A stretch of DNA of 64,000 nucleotides, taken from positions 434,001 to 498,000 of the forward strand of contig JAGFMI010000015.1 in assembly GCA_021030905.1 (NCBI GenBank). The letters are read 5' to 3'. Of the stretch, positions 23,308 through 36,942 are shown piece after piece (the stretch's first letter is position 1; the number at the start of each line of letters is the position of its first letter). A program made the translations under genes and the position numbers. The notes under the pieces are model-generated. The model worked only from the letters and a program-made list of their open reading frames with translations, was not told the origin of the DNA and searched no databases. This stretch comes from Pyrenula massariospora. Lineage: Eukaryota > Ascomycota > Eurotiomycetes > Pyrenulales > Pyrenulaceae.

Positions 23308-24314
23308 TCAAAAGTCCAAGCCAAACAGGTCCTTTGCATGCCTCCTCACCTTCTTCTTGATTGTCGTCACAGCCGGCCCTGGAACTGTATAACTTGTGAA
23401 GGATACATACAAGTTAAACAAGATACCTGGATCAGTGTTCTTGTACAACGCGGACCCTGCCACCCCGCCGGAGAGCGTCGTCGTCCCACTTCCTGACACT
23501 TTGAGGTTCACACACTGTGGGTAACTTTGAGCACCATTCAGACTTCCTGCTCCATGCAGTGCAATTATCTCGTGCCTCAACACATAGTTTCCTGCCTTTA
23601 AGCTGCTGGGGATCTTGACGCTCCATGTGTTGTTGTTGGCAGCCAACTGGTCCGAAGCCCATGTTCCCGGGACGGGGCTAGGGGTGATGACACCGGCTTG
23701 ATCGATCTTGGTGAACTTCAGGGCGGCCGCGGTCGTAGTGGTGCATTCTCCATTGCAGGGAGCGAGGTATTCGATGACAGGACCCTTGTGTGAGTCGGGC
23801 CATGGCTGAGGTGACCATTCGAGCTGGATGGTGCTGCCGGCGGTGACGGGGACGTACGCCTGGCCTGGCGTAGCGGATTTGTGGCATGCGATGTCGGAGG
23901 CTAGTGGGAGACATGTCAAACGGAGTGGATTGCGGGGGAATGGGAAGCATACTTCCAAACGAAGCCGGGGAAACAAAGCCGATATCTTGATTCAGTGCGT
24001 ACCAGCCGGCAACTTTTGGCGCAGTGCCAGTTGGGTAGTAGTACCACACCGGGTCACCGCCAGGGTACTGTGTATATCAGCGACTTGCACCAAGGCTCTA
24101 TGCTCCGCAGAAAGCAGTTTAAGGGTAGGGCAGAGGCTTCCAGAAAGGAACAATGTAAGACTTTCATCTCGAGTAGCACGAGATGGTACCATCCAAAATT
24201 GAGGCGACTTACCCAGGTACCTCCAGAGACGACGCCAGAAACATAGCCGTGGCCAAGAACCGACACAGGCGCAAGAAGCGCTGTGAGCAGCGACAGGTTG
24301 CTGAAAGAAAGCAT
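23308..24314 (-). CDS. AA9 lytic polysaccharide monooxygenase (formerly GH61)
   Basis: Three exons: 24314-24213, 24067-23953 and 23900-23308. Intron 1 is 145 nt (GTAAGT..ACACAG) and intron 2 is 52 nt (GTATGC..CTAG); both keep the frame, for 269 residues. The signal peptide (1-21, ending SVLG) exposes His22 as the new N-terminus, HGYVSG, the first ligand of the copper histidine brace. The second His lies in [12 protein letters not shown], and the axial Tyr and conserved Gln in GAQSYPQC. Cysteines in SDIACHK and YPQCVNL are placed for the conserved disulfide. The enzyme is secreted and breaks cellulose or hemicellulose oxidatively. No cellulose-binding module follows; the chain instead ends in about 30 basic residues ([10 protein letters not shown]). 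An upstream in-frame ATG at 24326 would add four residues; 24314 gives a cleaner signal peptide. Confidence 0.93.
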
Positions 24315-27300
24315 GCTGTCTATCAATGTACCCCCGCCTTGTCGCAGGTGTGAAGATGTTCAAAATGTTTTAGCGCTGCTCCCTGGAAAGACATGAGGAG
24401 CAAATGGTCTTTATATGAATATAATGAAACCCGTATTTCCATTCAAATCCGGCCAAGCTCTCTCAAGGATGGCGTAAGATGGAACATCTCCACAAAGTTC
24501 CGAAGCATTCTTGGATTACTAGTCTGAGTCCCATCATTAAATGGTAGCTCGGTGTTATCGTAAACATTCTGGATATGAAAAAGTCACATTCCGATTTGTC
24601 GAGATAGCAAGAGAGCTTGTCGGGGCCTTGTCATTCCGTATCAGAAACATGTTAGTGCGGAGCAGAGAATAAAGAAACGAAGGCCGCGACCACGCATTGC
24701 AAGGTTGGAGGTCGAAAAGTCCAGGGTACGACCGAATCAGGGTTGAATTGTGAACGCACGCCATGATGTGCCACGGCAGGCTGTGGTGCGTGATCTCTGG
24801 AGAAAGACCGCCCGCAAAATTGCGTCGGCACGGAAACAATTTCCCGGCGCGGAGTATTGCTTGGAATATATGAAATAAAACCGTCCCCTCGTCCTGGTCT
24901 ATCGCTGCAACCTCAGCTGATATGTAGACTGGAAATGGGAATTTACAAGCTGCCAGATGTTTCGCAGATAGATGAAGGCGAATTTGTTTGTCCTCTAAGA
25001 CAATCTGAGAGTACGAAGCATTCTTTGCCCTTAAGCGTCAGAATGACCTACCTTCTGGTTCATTTTTGTCCAGATTCTATCACAGACTGTCAGTGAGAAA
25101 TCAATCCTCTCGTTATACCTCCTTCCTACAAGTATTTTCAAGGGATTATCGGTCCGGCGGCGACCGGCCCCTGAGATAAGCCCACGGAATTCGTCCTTGA
25201 GAGAGACTGCAATCGGTACATCACTTAAATCAGTAATCAGAACATGTCCGTTAGTCAGGTCCACCAATAACCTTCTATGCACGCGCGAAAATTTAGTAGT
25301 ATACCTTACTTGTGCTCATAAATGGTTCTCGAAGTCGTGGGTGACTATGCCGATGGATGAGCTACTGACCCAAGTTCATCGATTCACAAAAGACACATGA
25401 TAATTTAGAAGGGTCACACAATTTTCAAGCTTACTTAGGGGACTATCCCAGATCGGACGAAAGCTACTTCAAGTCAGTAAGAACCATGTTTATGTCTAGA
25501 AGACTCGGCATTGTCGTTAGCCGGGCAGCGTGTAAAACGTATTCAGAGCTGGCCTTTCGCATTTGCGTACTAAACATTCAGCAGATAAGGCATTTTCAGT
25601 AGACAGGATTTAGGAAACGGCGTCCCAAGTACGCAATACAAGAAAGGGCGAGAATACCTCTTGATGCACTTTCGTGTCGCTGCACGTTCGCATCCACGGC
25701 AATGCTTCCAAAAATGCCCGGCGTTCCGAATCCTACCATGATTTGTTCTGAGAAAGATAAATACTGCACCGAGCTCAAAGACGCGGCGTCTTCCAGCATT
25801 CAGATATGAATACTACTTGACCACCGTATCTTAAAGTAAGCCGTGGTGGATGCTTTTTCGCTAGGGATAGGCGTCAATTTTGATATAGCTTGTCCAAATT
25901 AGAGCGCTTTGTAGTCAGTAATGATCTGATTTGCCTCTCCGCCTATAGAAGAGGGGAAATCAATGTGCTCTCTCTCAAGTAGCGATAACACCTTCTTAGC
26001 CTCGATGAGCTAAAGTGTCTCCATAGCGAGGAAGTCTCCTATCAATATGACACCTCGAAGCGACCTGTACTGTACGGATGACGGAGATCGCTTCGACGTC
26101 GAACGCTGATGAAATCAGAGTCTTTGGCAAAGACACGAATGTCGCAAAGGGTTCTTGACAAAAAAGAGAGAAAGGAACGCCAAAGGGGCTGACATAATAC
26201 TTTGGGCTCCCCAGACGTGACCTACTTGATATTAGGCCGTACGCTTAAATCTCGATAGTACCAAAGAGCATCTGGGCTACAAATTCAGTAGATCCGAGAT
26301 ACATGCCCTCGGGGGAAGTCGGTATGGCTGTGGCTATTGATCCGCCTGTACGTCTGTTGATAGAATGAAGATGTCTGCCTGGACATATCTGCCGTATAAG
26401 CGACCCGTACTAGTTGCACATGTCGCCGAGAGCACGTTGAAGCTGTGCATGTCTCCGACGTTCCTCGGGAAGGAGGTGGTAGGTTTGATCGACCGGGAAA
26501 CCTGTCCTCGCAGGATGTTTCGGTCAACATCGTGCCATCATTGGGGAACTCGGTTGATCGAAAGACGCTGGTCTGTGAAGGAGATGTGAAAGACAGCTTA
26601 GAGGCAGCACGGTACATACACCTGCAGCTACCCGGATTGATCATCACATATGGAACGCTTTGGGACGTCAGAGAGCGGAAAGCCGATAGACCGAATAACG
26701 GGAGCAACCCACGGCAATGGGATCAATTGTAACTGTCTGGATTTCAGGAGCTTCTTTGAGATATGGAGCAAAGAATTTCTGATCTGTAAATGACGTGAAG
26801 AAGGATTAAGTCGTGCAACGCTTGATGCACAATCCGGTGCCCAAGTGAGGCGAGCAGCGGCACAGTCCAGAACCACCCCGCCGGCACATTGACCGCTTCC
26901 CTCGGAATGTTAGTACAGGCACGCTTAGCTCTCTTCGTCTCAAGCGTTCAGCCATTAATATCTATGGCACAGTATCGGAGCGCACCCTGGAGCCATGTGG
27001 ACATCCCAGACTGGTCCAGGTACCATGGTCTCACACTCACATGTGCCACAGAGTTTCAATCAACTCTTCCGGCGTCGGTCTGGAAGGGGCATCATTATCA
27101 CAACATGCTCGCTGGAGAAGCCCTTCCGCGACGTGCATGTGTTCTGTACCAGGAGTTGAGGTGAAGAAGATCGGATGTAGCTGTCCACCGGTTAATCTCG
27201 AGTTCTCCCATTCTGCGAGGGAGATCGAGAAGCGAATGTGGCGTGCCGTGCAAAACGTGGCCGGGTGACAGGAGTGTGCTTCCCCCGTGCTTCTCGGTTC

Positions 27301-27749
27301 ACTTCGCCTAAAGCATGAGGGAGCAATCTGATGCACATGGGGTATGTCAACCAGGTATGCGAGCATGCATGCGAATTCGAGGCGTGAATGTTGTCCATTG
27401 CATTGCGCATTGCACCGCTAGGGAGGGGTTTTTCTCTTCCCCCTGAAGAGCAACGGCCCAGCAGCGTCTACAGGACCCACCAGCGATTGACGCGCCATTG
27501 TGGGAATCTCCAGCATTCGTAGCCGCAACAGGACATAACCCCTGCCATCAGCAGGGTAATAATAGAGAACAGTTCCCAGTGCTGCCGTGAACGGGCATTT
27601 CGCTTCTTCCTCTTCGCCTGAAGGGAGCCAAAGCATGGTCCGTTGTCTCGCATTTTCGAAAATTCGCTTGCATGCCGTAAGCCACATCTAAGGGACATCT
27701 ACTTTCAGCAGAGGTGCAGGAAGGGCGGCCGCCGCCATTCCACACCAGA
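24315..27749. other. 3.4-kb gene-poor divergent region
   Basis: Lies between the AA9 gene (leftward) and the conserved gene at 27750 (rightward). Frames are short and mostly overlap one another. Only one stretch (27037-27366, minus) has a protein-like text, listed separately. I see no terminal repeats or transposase-like text. Confidence 0.4.
27037..27366 (-). pseudogene. Possible gene relic with kinase-like C-terminal motif
   Basis: The minus-strand frame ends with LHPIFFTSTPGTEHMHVAEG and then SRPTPEELIETLWHM; RPT.EEL near the end of a helix is typical of the last part of a protein kinase domain. The frame stays open upstream (HSRLEFACMLAYLV), and a good donor (GTGAGT) follows at about 27042. 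No catalytic loop, DFG or glycine loop was found around it, so it could be a remnant, an unresolved exon or chance. Low confidence. Confidence 0.2.
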
Positions 27750-29822
27750 ATGGCTGCCCTCGCCCATAAGAGCGAGGTCATCGCTCGTACCCCTTCCAGC
27801 AGAAAACCGGAGAGACTGCTGCTCAACCTGACCGATGAGGATTTCGACCAATCACCCGAAAAGTCACCGCTTCCTTCGCCATTGAAGCTGTATGCGGACT
27901 GGACCAAGACCATTGCAACGAGCACAACCGGCTCGGACGCGGAGGCTGGCATCTCAGAGGGAGACCGGGAAAGTATGAGACCGTCGATGACAGAAGATTG
28001 CGACTACGACTCACTTCCTCCTGCTCTACGACGAAAGGTACGTAAAATTCTTTACGCTGAGCACTGGGCGAACGCTGTGGTGCACCAGCCAATTCAACCG
28101 CTATTTCCAGGCACACAGAGTTCTTCGGCTGCGAACCGTGGTTTGTGCCTGGAATCTGTGGGGAACACGGCCTTGCGCAGGTACCCATCCATCTGCCGGC
28201 CCCCATCCGATTACCTCTGATAGCCTTGTTCTCACCCTTCGTGCTCCCAAGCTGCACCACCAGCGATTGAATCAGTTTTAGCCGCAGATTGATCCGTTCT
28301 CGCCGCTTTTGTCCTCATTGCGGTGGATGCTCTACTCAATAGAGCAATGCCGATCGCTGACTTGTTGATCATCTAGTACTTCTCAAGCTTAGAGCGATTA
28401 CGACTTGCTCAACAGGCTAACAAGCCAGACCTCGTCCAGAAACATGGCGCCCTCACCGGAACATACAGTGTCTCCATATCCGCAGGCCAATCGCGACCGG
28501 CAAAGGAAAGTCGCTCCTCATCATACCTCCTTGGACGTTCTTCCTCGAAGCGTTTGCAGAAGCAAGAGTCCCAAAAGTCAGACTACATAGCTTCTCAAGC
28601 GGAGACCGAGTGGTACATGTCACTTCCCAAAAAGATCCAGCGAAAGCATTTCACACAAGAGGAGCAAGTGTTACTTGCAAACAACCGTGACACTATCATT
28701 CTAGATGCGGCAGACGAGAAGCTTTACCGTCTCGGCCAAAAAACGAATCATTCCTCTCAGAGCATGCGTTCGACGGCACAGTCGGGGAGCGACCAATTCG
28801 CAAAGCCGCAGCCAGATGTCATTACCGGATCCAAAGCTGAGCCTACTCCTCCATCTGACAATGAGAAAAGCGCTTTCGCCGACAGTTTCCGCTGGCTTGA
28901 GAATGAGTCGGATATTGATTTAACACTGGATGACTACCACACACACATCGCCCAGATCGCTGATCCGCCAACCAGTCCCAACTCGGCTGTAAAGAGACGG
29001 CCGTCTTTTCGAAGATTCTCGTTAACAAATGGGCCATTTGGCCGCAGCTCAGGCTCGTCCCCAAAAATTTCCGCTGGGTCCTGGTCTCGTACCCCGAGCG
29101 TGTCTATGCCCTCGTCGGCCCACAACCGAGCCCAATCCATCACGAAGTCTACGCTCGCCGCTATTCGTCGCACTTCTCTGCAGTCTGCCTCCCCCATTGA
29201 CCCTTTGGCAAAGCATTACCGAGATCCGGAAGCTCGCTTGAAGCTCCGGGTCTACCTTGCCTCGCCGCAAAAGTTCGATGAAGCAGTAGAATTTGGCTTT
29301 CCGTCGCTGAAAAAGGAGACAGAAGAAGTTGTTCGACCAGCCCGGCCTCCAATGATCAACATTAAGGATGCCAATGGCAGTTCCCCTCGGAGCTTTCTCG
29401 ATGATGATAATAATTCCCTTCAAAATGACGAAGTTCCAGACGCCGAACATGACATAGCGTCAGTATCTGAAATTGATACTCCCAAAACACCAGAGGACCT
29501 TCCCAAACAGACGCTATTACTCTCTACGAAGGAACAGCAAACAAGCATCGACAGCGTTGCTTCTAACGTTCAGCCACGTGTAGTCGTGTCTCGGCCGGAC
29601 CCGTACGCTCACGCGTCAGCGGGCAATAGGGAGATGACCCTCCATATGACGCTGACTCGCCCGGACTTGCGGACGACTGAGGATGACAAGAAATCGCCCG
29701 ACATGGATGCTTTGAAGCTCGCTGATCTACCCCCAGCAGAAGATGGATCGAATATCTGGGACTCGATCCCAGCCGACAGCCGGAAGGTGAAGAAGATGTG
29801 GAAGAAATTGACTGGGCGTTGA
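27750..29822 (+). CDS. Conserved fungal Ser-rich protein of unknown function
   Basis: Exon 1 is 27750-28037 and exon 2 is 28377-29822; splicing across a 339-nt intron (GTACGT donor, GCTGAC branch, ATCTAG acceptor) joins LPPALRRK to YFSSLERLRLAQQ, giving 577 residues. The ATG at 27750 begins MAALAHKSEV. The protein is largely disordered and rich in Ser, Pro and Asp. Two better-conserved blocks stand out: SLPKKIQRKHFTQEEQVLLA at about 170-200 and PLAKHYRDPEARLKLRVYLA followed by KFDEAVEFGFPS at about 380-420. I recall similar blocks in hypothetical (sometimes called mucin-like) proteins of other Pezizomycotina, but no known function. The C-terminus (NIWDSIPADSRKVKKMWKKL) is basic. No signal peptide or membrane span. 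The intron is unusually long for this window. Confidence 0.75.
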
Positions 29823-31116
29823 AGAAAATACAGATTTTAAAGGGGATCATGTCTTGGAGCTGCTTTGGGCATCCTTAAATATGACGTTCTTAGCGAGGCG
29901 TTAAGGCGTCGATCATGATTGAATTACTCAGCTTTTTGGGATACAGGGCCACAATCTAGGACTACTGTGCATAAAAGTCATCTAGTTCATTTTCTTTTCT
30001 TCCAATTCCACGTTCTCAGAATGGCCAATACGAACTTGCCACTCAGACTTAATTTGGTACCCTTCAACGACATAATTTCCATGTCTTTCTCTCTGACCTG
30101 ATGGTCTTGTAGACTAGTTCCAGATGCAATTGGTCGACATTAATAGCCTCCTAATTCCTAACTCCTGAGACCATCTGTCCCCAGTAGAAGGCCTTGCATG
30201 CTCAACGGGCAAAGAGGCTAGGGACATTAGACTTCAAACAAGCATCTGGGGAAATTGTCGGTATAATGGCCTCACACATGGAGCAAGCATTCTTCGTCGA
30301 CTAAGTCAACGGAATTCATTCTCAGTCAAGCCTCGATTGTTCAATGACGGCGTGCTTGATGCCGTACATTCGGCTGTCTCAAAACGGAAGCCAAGAGTAA
30401 GAAAGTGCATCACCACGAGAGTAGTTCAGACGTTGGACTTGTGTCATTTTGTGGTGAGGACGTCCCTGGACCCGCCCCCACGGTTCTTTATTTTGCGGTT
30501 GCGGTATTCTTTGGACCAAGCCCCGCTGCAGTGAAGACCATCAGGACCAGCCAATTGACCCGGTACCTTGGGTCAGAATCTATCACCTATGTCTTGTTGG
30601 AAATAGAATAGTTCACTTGCATATGGTAAATGAGTGCAGTGATGTTGAAGGACCGGTCGCCGGCGACGAACTGACCTCCGCGGGCCCCGGCCCTGATGGC
30701 AACGTTTTCGGCCCCAATCTTTTTTGGAGGCGTTTTGACGCAGCCTTCTCTACAAGCCAACGTGGAAGGACCGCTCCACAACACCTGGTGCTGTACAACA
30801 ATCTTCATCCCATATCCTTAAGTCATTGGAGACTTTTCTTTCCGCGATTTGTGTCTACCTGGTTTTGATTATCTTATCTCCCACAAAGGCTGTGCGAGTC
30901 AGCCCCGCCAGCCGGAGGTGCTTACGACGACCAGGAGCTGAGCCCTTTCGGGGATATTGATTCGAGGGACTGTGTCTACACAACGCTTGGAGACAGGCGA
31001 CACTATACCAGAAACCTTGAGGGTGGAGAATAAATCACGGATAGCCGGAGCTTTAGCCCTACGACGACGAGTATTCTCCCTCCACCAAAGCAGTCGATGT
31101 TCTCAGATTTGTCGCC
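29823..31116. other. Spacer and VPS10 promoter
   Basis: 1.3 kb between two plus-strand genes. Frames at 29919-30868 lack family features. No repeat or RNA gene was recognised. Confidence 0.4.
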
Positions 31117-34100
31117 ATGATCCTACGGTCAAGGCCGTCGCGGCCAGTTGCACGGCCATTCCTCCTCACGCTCCTCTCTTCGATATTGATCCTACCCTAT
31201 TTAACTTCAGCTGCCTCTGGTCCGAAGATAATAAATTCCGAGTTCTCGGTCGCGCTGAATCCTCTTTACTGGTTCGATGACACCGACAGCATTATCGCCC
31301 TCGATGGCTATGAGAATACGGTATATGTTTCTCACGATGCAGGCGCCAGCTGGAATCCTGTTGAGGGCGACGGTCAAAAGGGTATGTCGTGGATGATCTG
31401 GCCCCATCTATGGAACAAACAAAAAGCGTACATTGTCGGAGCCGAAAATTCACACTGGGTGACTACCGACGCGGGGAAATCATGGAAAAGATTTGAATTG
31501 AAATACACTACTAGTCTTTTCCACGAGCCATTCTCCTTTCATGCGACGGATAGCAAGAAGGTGATATTTCACAGCACGGAATGCCTGAGCCTCTTCGACT
31601 GTCGCGAGACAACGTATTGGACGGACGATGACTTCAAGACAACCAAACAGTTACGGACTGATAGTCGAGGGTGCTACTGGGCTATTGGCACACCAGAGGT
31701 TGGACAGGGCATCGAACTGAGCGAAAAGATACACGATCGAATCTTCTGCGTGGTGGAAGGACTATATTCTCCTGCGTCTAAGAACAATCGACTTCTTGTA
31801 TCTGACGATCATTTTGAGACCGAGAGAGAACCACTCTTGACCGAGGGTCGGACTGTGAACGGAATCATCGATCTTGCACACGTTAAAAAATACCTTGTTA
31901 CAGCCGCAAAAAGCGAAGGCAGCTACGAGCTTGCCCTATATATCTCCGACGATGCTGAGACGTGGCATAGAGCGGAGTTTGGAGATGGTAGACTTGAGGA
32001 AAGTGCTTACACCTTGCTTGAGAGCACCAACTACAGCATCCAGGTTGACGTTCAAACCGAAGCAAGAATTGCCATGGGATCTATCTATGCTTCGAATTCG
32101 AATGGCACGTATTTTACGAATAACATACCGCACACAAACCGGAATGGGGATGGCCGCGTTGACTTCGAGAAGATTCAGGGCATTCAGGGTGTTTATCTGA
32201 CAAATGTGGTCGATAATTGGAAAGAATTTGAAGCTAGCCGCGAAGAAAAACGAGTCATCACTCAGATTACTTTCGACGATGGACGGACATTCCATGACAC
32301 AAAGGCTGGCGACAAAAGGCTCCATCTTCATTCAGTCACCGATATGCAGAATATGGGTAGAATATTTTCAACTCCGTCCCCGGGTATTGTAATGGGTGTT
32401 GGTAACACTGGGTCTGCTCTGCGTGAATGGAACGATTGCGATCTCTTCGTTTCCGATGACGCCGGTCTGACTTGGCGGCATGCTCTGGATGGTCCCCATC
32501 AATACGAGATTGGCAACAATGGGGCTGTCCTCGTTGCCGTGGACAATTTCGAGCTGACGGACACTATCAGCTATTCCATAAATCATGGTAAAGACTGGGA
32601 GACGGTTAACCTTGATATTGGTGACAAGGTGAAGCCCGCAATTCTAACAACTGTGCCGGACTCAACGAGTCTTAAGTTCTTATTCGCTGGTATCAGCGGG
32701 AGAGGCGATAATAGACGATGGCATTTCTTTTCGATAAATTTCGACGAGCTACACGAGCGTAAATGTGGCGCTAAGGATATGGAGAAATGGCCTGCTCGGG
32801 TCAACGAGGATGGCGAACCAAGTTGCCTAATGGGCCATAAGCAATTCTACTACCGCAGAAAAGCCGATGCCGAATGCTTCATTGATGCAGAATTCAAAGA
32901 TCCGGAACCAACCTTTGAAAAATGCCAGTGTACGGAACAGGATTTTGAATGCGACTTCAATTTTATACGCAACAGCGACCGCAGTAAATGTGTGCCAGTT
33001 GCTCCGTTGACGGCCCCAGAAGGCGCTTGCAAGAACGACGAGGATACCTTTAAAGGCTCTTCTGGTTTCCGGCTAATACCTGGTAACGACTGCGAAGGTG
33101 GCATTAATCTTGATGAAGAGATCGAGCGACCTTGTTCAGATACTGTTCGCAAGCCTGTTGCTGAAGGCATTTCAACAGAAAAGACTTATTTCAATGCGGA
33201 CAAATTCAACGAGTACTATTATCTCGAGCGAACAGAATCGAGTCATGGTGACGATGAAACAGTTATCATGATGACAAGTGAGCAGGAGGTTTACCTCAGC
33301 AAAGATCACGGTAAACAATGGGAGCATATTCTCAAGGACGAGCCAATTATTCAAATCAGGCCGCACGACTATTTTCACGATGTTGTCTACTTTGTGACTG
33401 GAGGAAAGAAAGTCTTTTACTCAATTGAAAGAGGAGATAGCATCAAATCTTTCGAAGCGCGAGATCCTCCTACCACGTCATATGGACTATCCATACTGAA
33501 CTTCCATGAGAAATACAGAGACTATATATTGTGGACTGGTGCAAGAGATTGTCCAGGGGACAAATGCCATGACGTCGTGACTTACTCTACAGACCGCGGT
33601 TCTGACTGGAAGGCTCTCGCTCGCTATGCAAGAAAGTGTGAATTCATTAAACCAGAAGGTCGACGAGAACGCGAAAATCTCGTGTATTGTGAGCAATACG
33701 AGGATGAGAACCCGAGAAATGCGTTGCAATTATACTCGAGCGATAATTGGTTCGCTGAGTCAGAAAAACATTTTGACGACATTATCGGATTCGCAACCAT
33801 GTCAGAATTCATCGTCGTGGCCGCCCAAGACAAAGAGCAACAATCCTTGAAAGCAGATGCCAGCGTTGATGGCAGGACATTTGCTGATGCAGAGTTTCCG
33901 AAGAATTTCCAGGTTTCCCATCAGTCAGCGTACACTGTTCTTGACAGCTCTACTCACGCTGTTTTCCTCCACGTTACTGTCAATGGGGTTGAAGAGCATG
34001 AGCATGGTACTATTTTGAAGTCAAACAGCAATGGAACCTCCTATGTGCTCTCGATGAAAGGTGTCAACCGTGATACAGATGGCTTTGTCGATTTTGAGAA

Positions 34101-35676
34101 GATGAAGGGCTTGGAAGGCGTTGCCATGGTCAATGTGGTGGACAATCTCCAAGCATCAGACGAAACTGGGGAGAAGAAAAAGTTGAAGACTATGATCACA
34201 CACAACGATGGCGCACAGTGGGCTTTGGTTGATGCTCCTGCCAAAGATGCTGATGGCGCCAACTTCCCCTGTTCACCGAAAAATAAAGAAAAATGCTCGC
34301 TACATCTACACAGCTTCACAGAACGCAGCATCAAGAGCGCAACTTTTGGATCGTCTTCTGCTGTCGGCTTGATGATCGGTGTTGGTAACGTTGGTGAATA
34401 TCTCACCCGCAAGGAAGACGACAGTACCAATACTTTCATCACGCGGAATGGGGGAATTTCATGGACGGCTGTCATGAAAGGCGCGTACCTTTGGGAATAC
34501 GGTGACCAAGGAAGCGTCATCGTGATCGTCAAGCAATCCCGACCGACAAAAGTCATCTATTACACTTTAGATGAGGGCGAGCATTGGACCGAGTACACAT
34601 TCACGGACGTCGAAATGCAAATTGATGCCCTATCCACTGTCCCATCTGACTCGTCCATGAATTTCCTCATGTGGGGCGCTGAAGTTGGTGCAGGTGGTAA
34701 ATCCGGCGTTGCAACGGTAAATATTGATTTTACTGGTCTTAAGGAGCGACAGAGGAAGTGTGAAGTCAACGAAGATGGCAAAGACACCAAGGACTACGTC
34801 ATGTGGGAGCCAAAGCATCCTTTGCAAGATGAATGTCTTTTTGGCCACATCACTCAATATCACAGGAAGCGACCCGAAGCTCAATGCCGCAACGGCCTTA
34901 ATGTCAATTTCGAGCACAAACACGGCATTAAAAACAATTGTTCCTGCACCCGCCAGGACTTTGAATGGTTAGTCATCTGCAGTCTTTTCTTTTCTAGTAC
35001 ACGTTACTGACATGTTCATAGCGACTACAATTACGAACTCAAATCCGATGGGTCCTGTAAACTCGTTGACGGCTACGAGCCACCAGACCACAGCCTCATC
35101 TGCAAGGACGAGCCAGATCGCATCGAATACTACAAGCCAACCGGCTACCGTCGCATCCCGCTCACCACATGCGATGAAGGTCGCGAACTAGACAAGAGCG
35201 AGGCATTCGCCTGCCCGGGCCACGACAAGGAATTTAAACGTAAACACGCGCTCAGCGGGGCCGGATTGTTCTTCGCCGTCACCATCCCGATCGCACTGGC
35301 TGGACTGTTCGCGTGGTACTGCGTCCGGAAGTGGAAGGATGGGACGTTGCAAGGGTTTGGGCAGATCAGATTGGGTGAAGGTGGGACTGTCCAAGATAGT
35401 CCTCTGGTCACATGGCCGGTGGCGATTATCGCTGGGGCCTGGGCGGTGGTACAAGCGTTGCCATTGCTGGGGATGAGCTTATGGAGGAGCGCGAGAGGGT
35501 ATGTGCCTGTTGGAAGAACGAGCGGGACGTATGGCGGAGGACGGGGTGGTGCCGGCGGGAGACCGTATACGGATCGTGGAGCGTTCTCGGCACGGAGGGG
35601 TGATTACTCTGGGGTGGTGGAGGACGAAGATGAGTTGTTGGCGGGAAGTGAGGATGAGGATGGCGGGGAGGTGTAA
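31117..35676 (+). CDS. VPS10: Vacuolar sorting receptor Vps10 (sortilin family)
   Basis: Exon 1 is 31117-34967 and exon 2 is 35022-35676, with a 54-nt intron (GTTAGT..CATAG) rebuilding QDFECDYNYEL; the product is 1501 residues, the usual size of the fungal receptor. After a signal peptide (about 1-33) come two Vps10/sortilin beta-propeller halves with repeated Asp-box text ([32 protein letters not shown]). Each half is closed by a cysteine-rich 10CC module ([10 protein letters not shown]...[19 protein letters not shown]...[10 protein letters not shown]). A membrane span follows at about 1360-1384 and a second hydrophobic stretch at about 1410-1437, typical of fungal members. The acidic C-terminal tail ([17 protein letters not shown]) faces the cytosol. 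The receptor cycles between late Golgi and endosome, delivering hydrolases such as carboxypeptidase Y to the vacuole with retromer help. Confidence 0.95.
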
Positions 35677-36942
35677 TTGGAGATACTGGCCAAAAATGAT
35701 ATAAATGAAAGCGTGGCTTAGGACGAGGGCTTTGGTAAATGGGTTCTTCATTCGAATGGTTCGCGTCTCAGCAAGCCTGTCGTTTCATCGACTGATCTAG
35801 TAAGCTTTCTTGTCTTCGAAATATTACATGAGATGTGAATTAAGACTTTGAACACTCGGAAAAACATCGAGGTCTTCCGAAAATTCATCACCCTTAATGC
35901 GCACGAGAATCGATCTCTGCCCTTTCATAAAAAGCCTTCTTCGACCTTCGTATCCTCCGAGGAGATTCCTTGCCGCCGTTAGTAGGACTTCCTAATATGT
36001 GAAGCTATCTGTCTAGGATTAAAACCGGGCCTCAGGGGTCAAACTTCCTAATCAGATTTCGGAAGCGCTTCCCTGTACTATCTTATAAAGTCTCGTCAAC
36101 TATGAGACACGACTCATAACAATTTATCCAGTCTTTTACATATTATACGTAGGGATTATCTTCAGGTACAGTCTTCGACATGTGCAAAAATAGAATGATC
36201 GACATTGTTCCTGCATAGTGGTATAGAGCTCTTAGAGCCTTCGCTGTCTCATCCTCCTTTAGGACATAGGCTTAGGATCCGTCTCTGACTATGGGCTTCC
36301 GTGGACTGCTGATTGGCCGTACCAGTAACCTTTCAGGCCTACGAAGTTGCAATTATGGGGGCCTGTTCATGGATCTTGATGAAAAGCATACCATAGCGCC
36401 GCACCTCCTGAGCTGCCGCTAGGCAATGATTTAGCTTTTCTTCTGCGGGACGTGGTGGGGGGGTCCAGCTTCGGGGACAGGTGAAGACAGGGTGAATGCT
36501 CATCTACGCATGTGAGTGATGCATCTCTGAATTATGATGGGAAACCCAGTTAACCGATCTCTTTCTTCGATCAGATCCTTCTAAACTCTACGCTCACAAA
36601 ACATGCCACAACGGTTAAAGGCGCCTTGCACGGTCTCCGCCTGAACGACCTCGGCAAAACATTGCTCCTGCTCCGCACATCCTCCCTCATTCCCTCGCTT
36701 CTCCCCTCCACGTTATGCTAGTCTCCCACATTTCTCTCCCCCAGCCCGTCAAGATTTCCCTCGCGATCGAAGTGAGCTCTCCTTCTGCCCCATCACCATT
36801 TGTTAAACAGCCCCAATTCCCCCAGCGCGACCGACCATCCCGCACGTCGATCTTCTGTTCGGGGTTCAGACCGTCGCTGGATAAAGCGAGGCTGGAGGAT
36901 ATCGATAGGAATATAAGAGAGAGGCGGAGAGGGAGTGAGGGT
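35677..36942. other. VPS10 3' flank and cytidine deaminase promoter
   Basis: 1.2 kb without a supported gene. From about 36640 the top strand is C-rich and from about 36880 strongly purine/G-rich; the deaminase frame is open back to an ATG at 36715, so part of this could be coding. Confidence 0.4.

Noticed and set aside
27471-28270. A shared CCACCAGCGATTGA word at about 27478 and 28257
   Set aside because: A 14-base match in a 64-kb window is expected several times by chance, and the flanks do not match, so it is not a target-site duplication.
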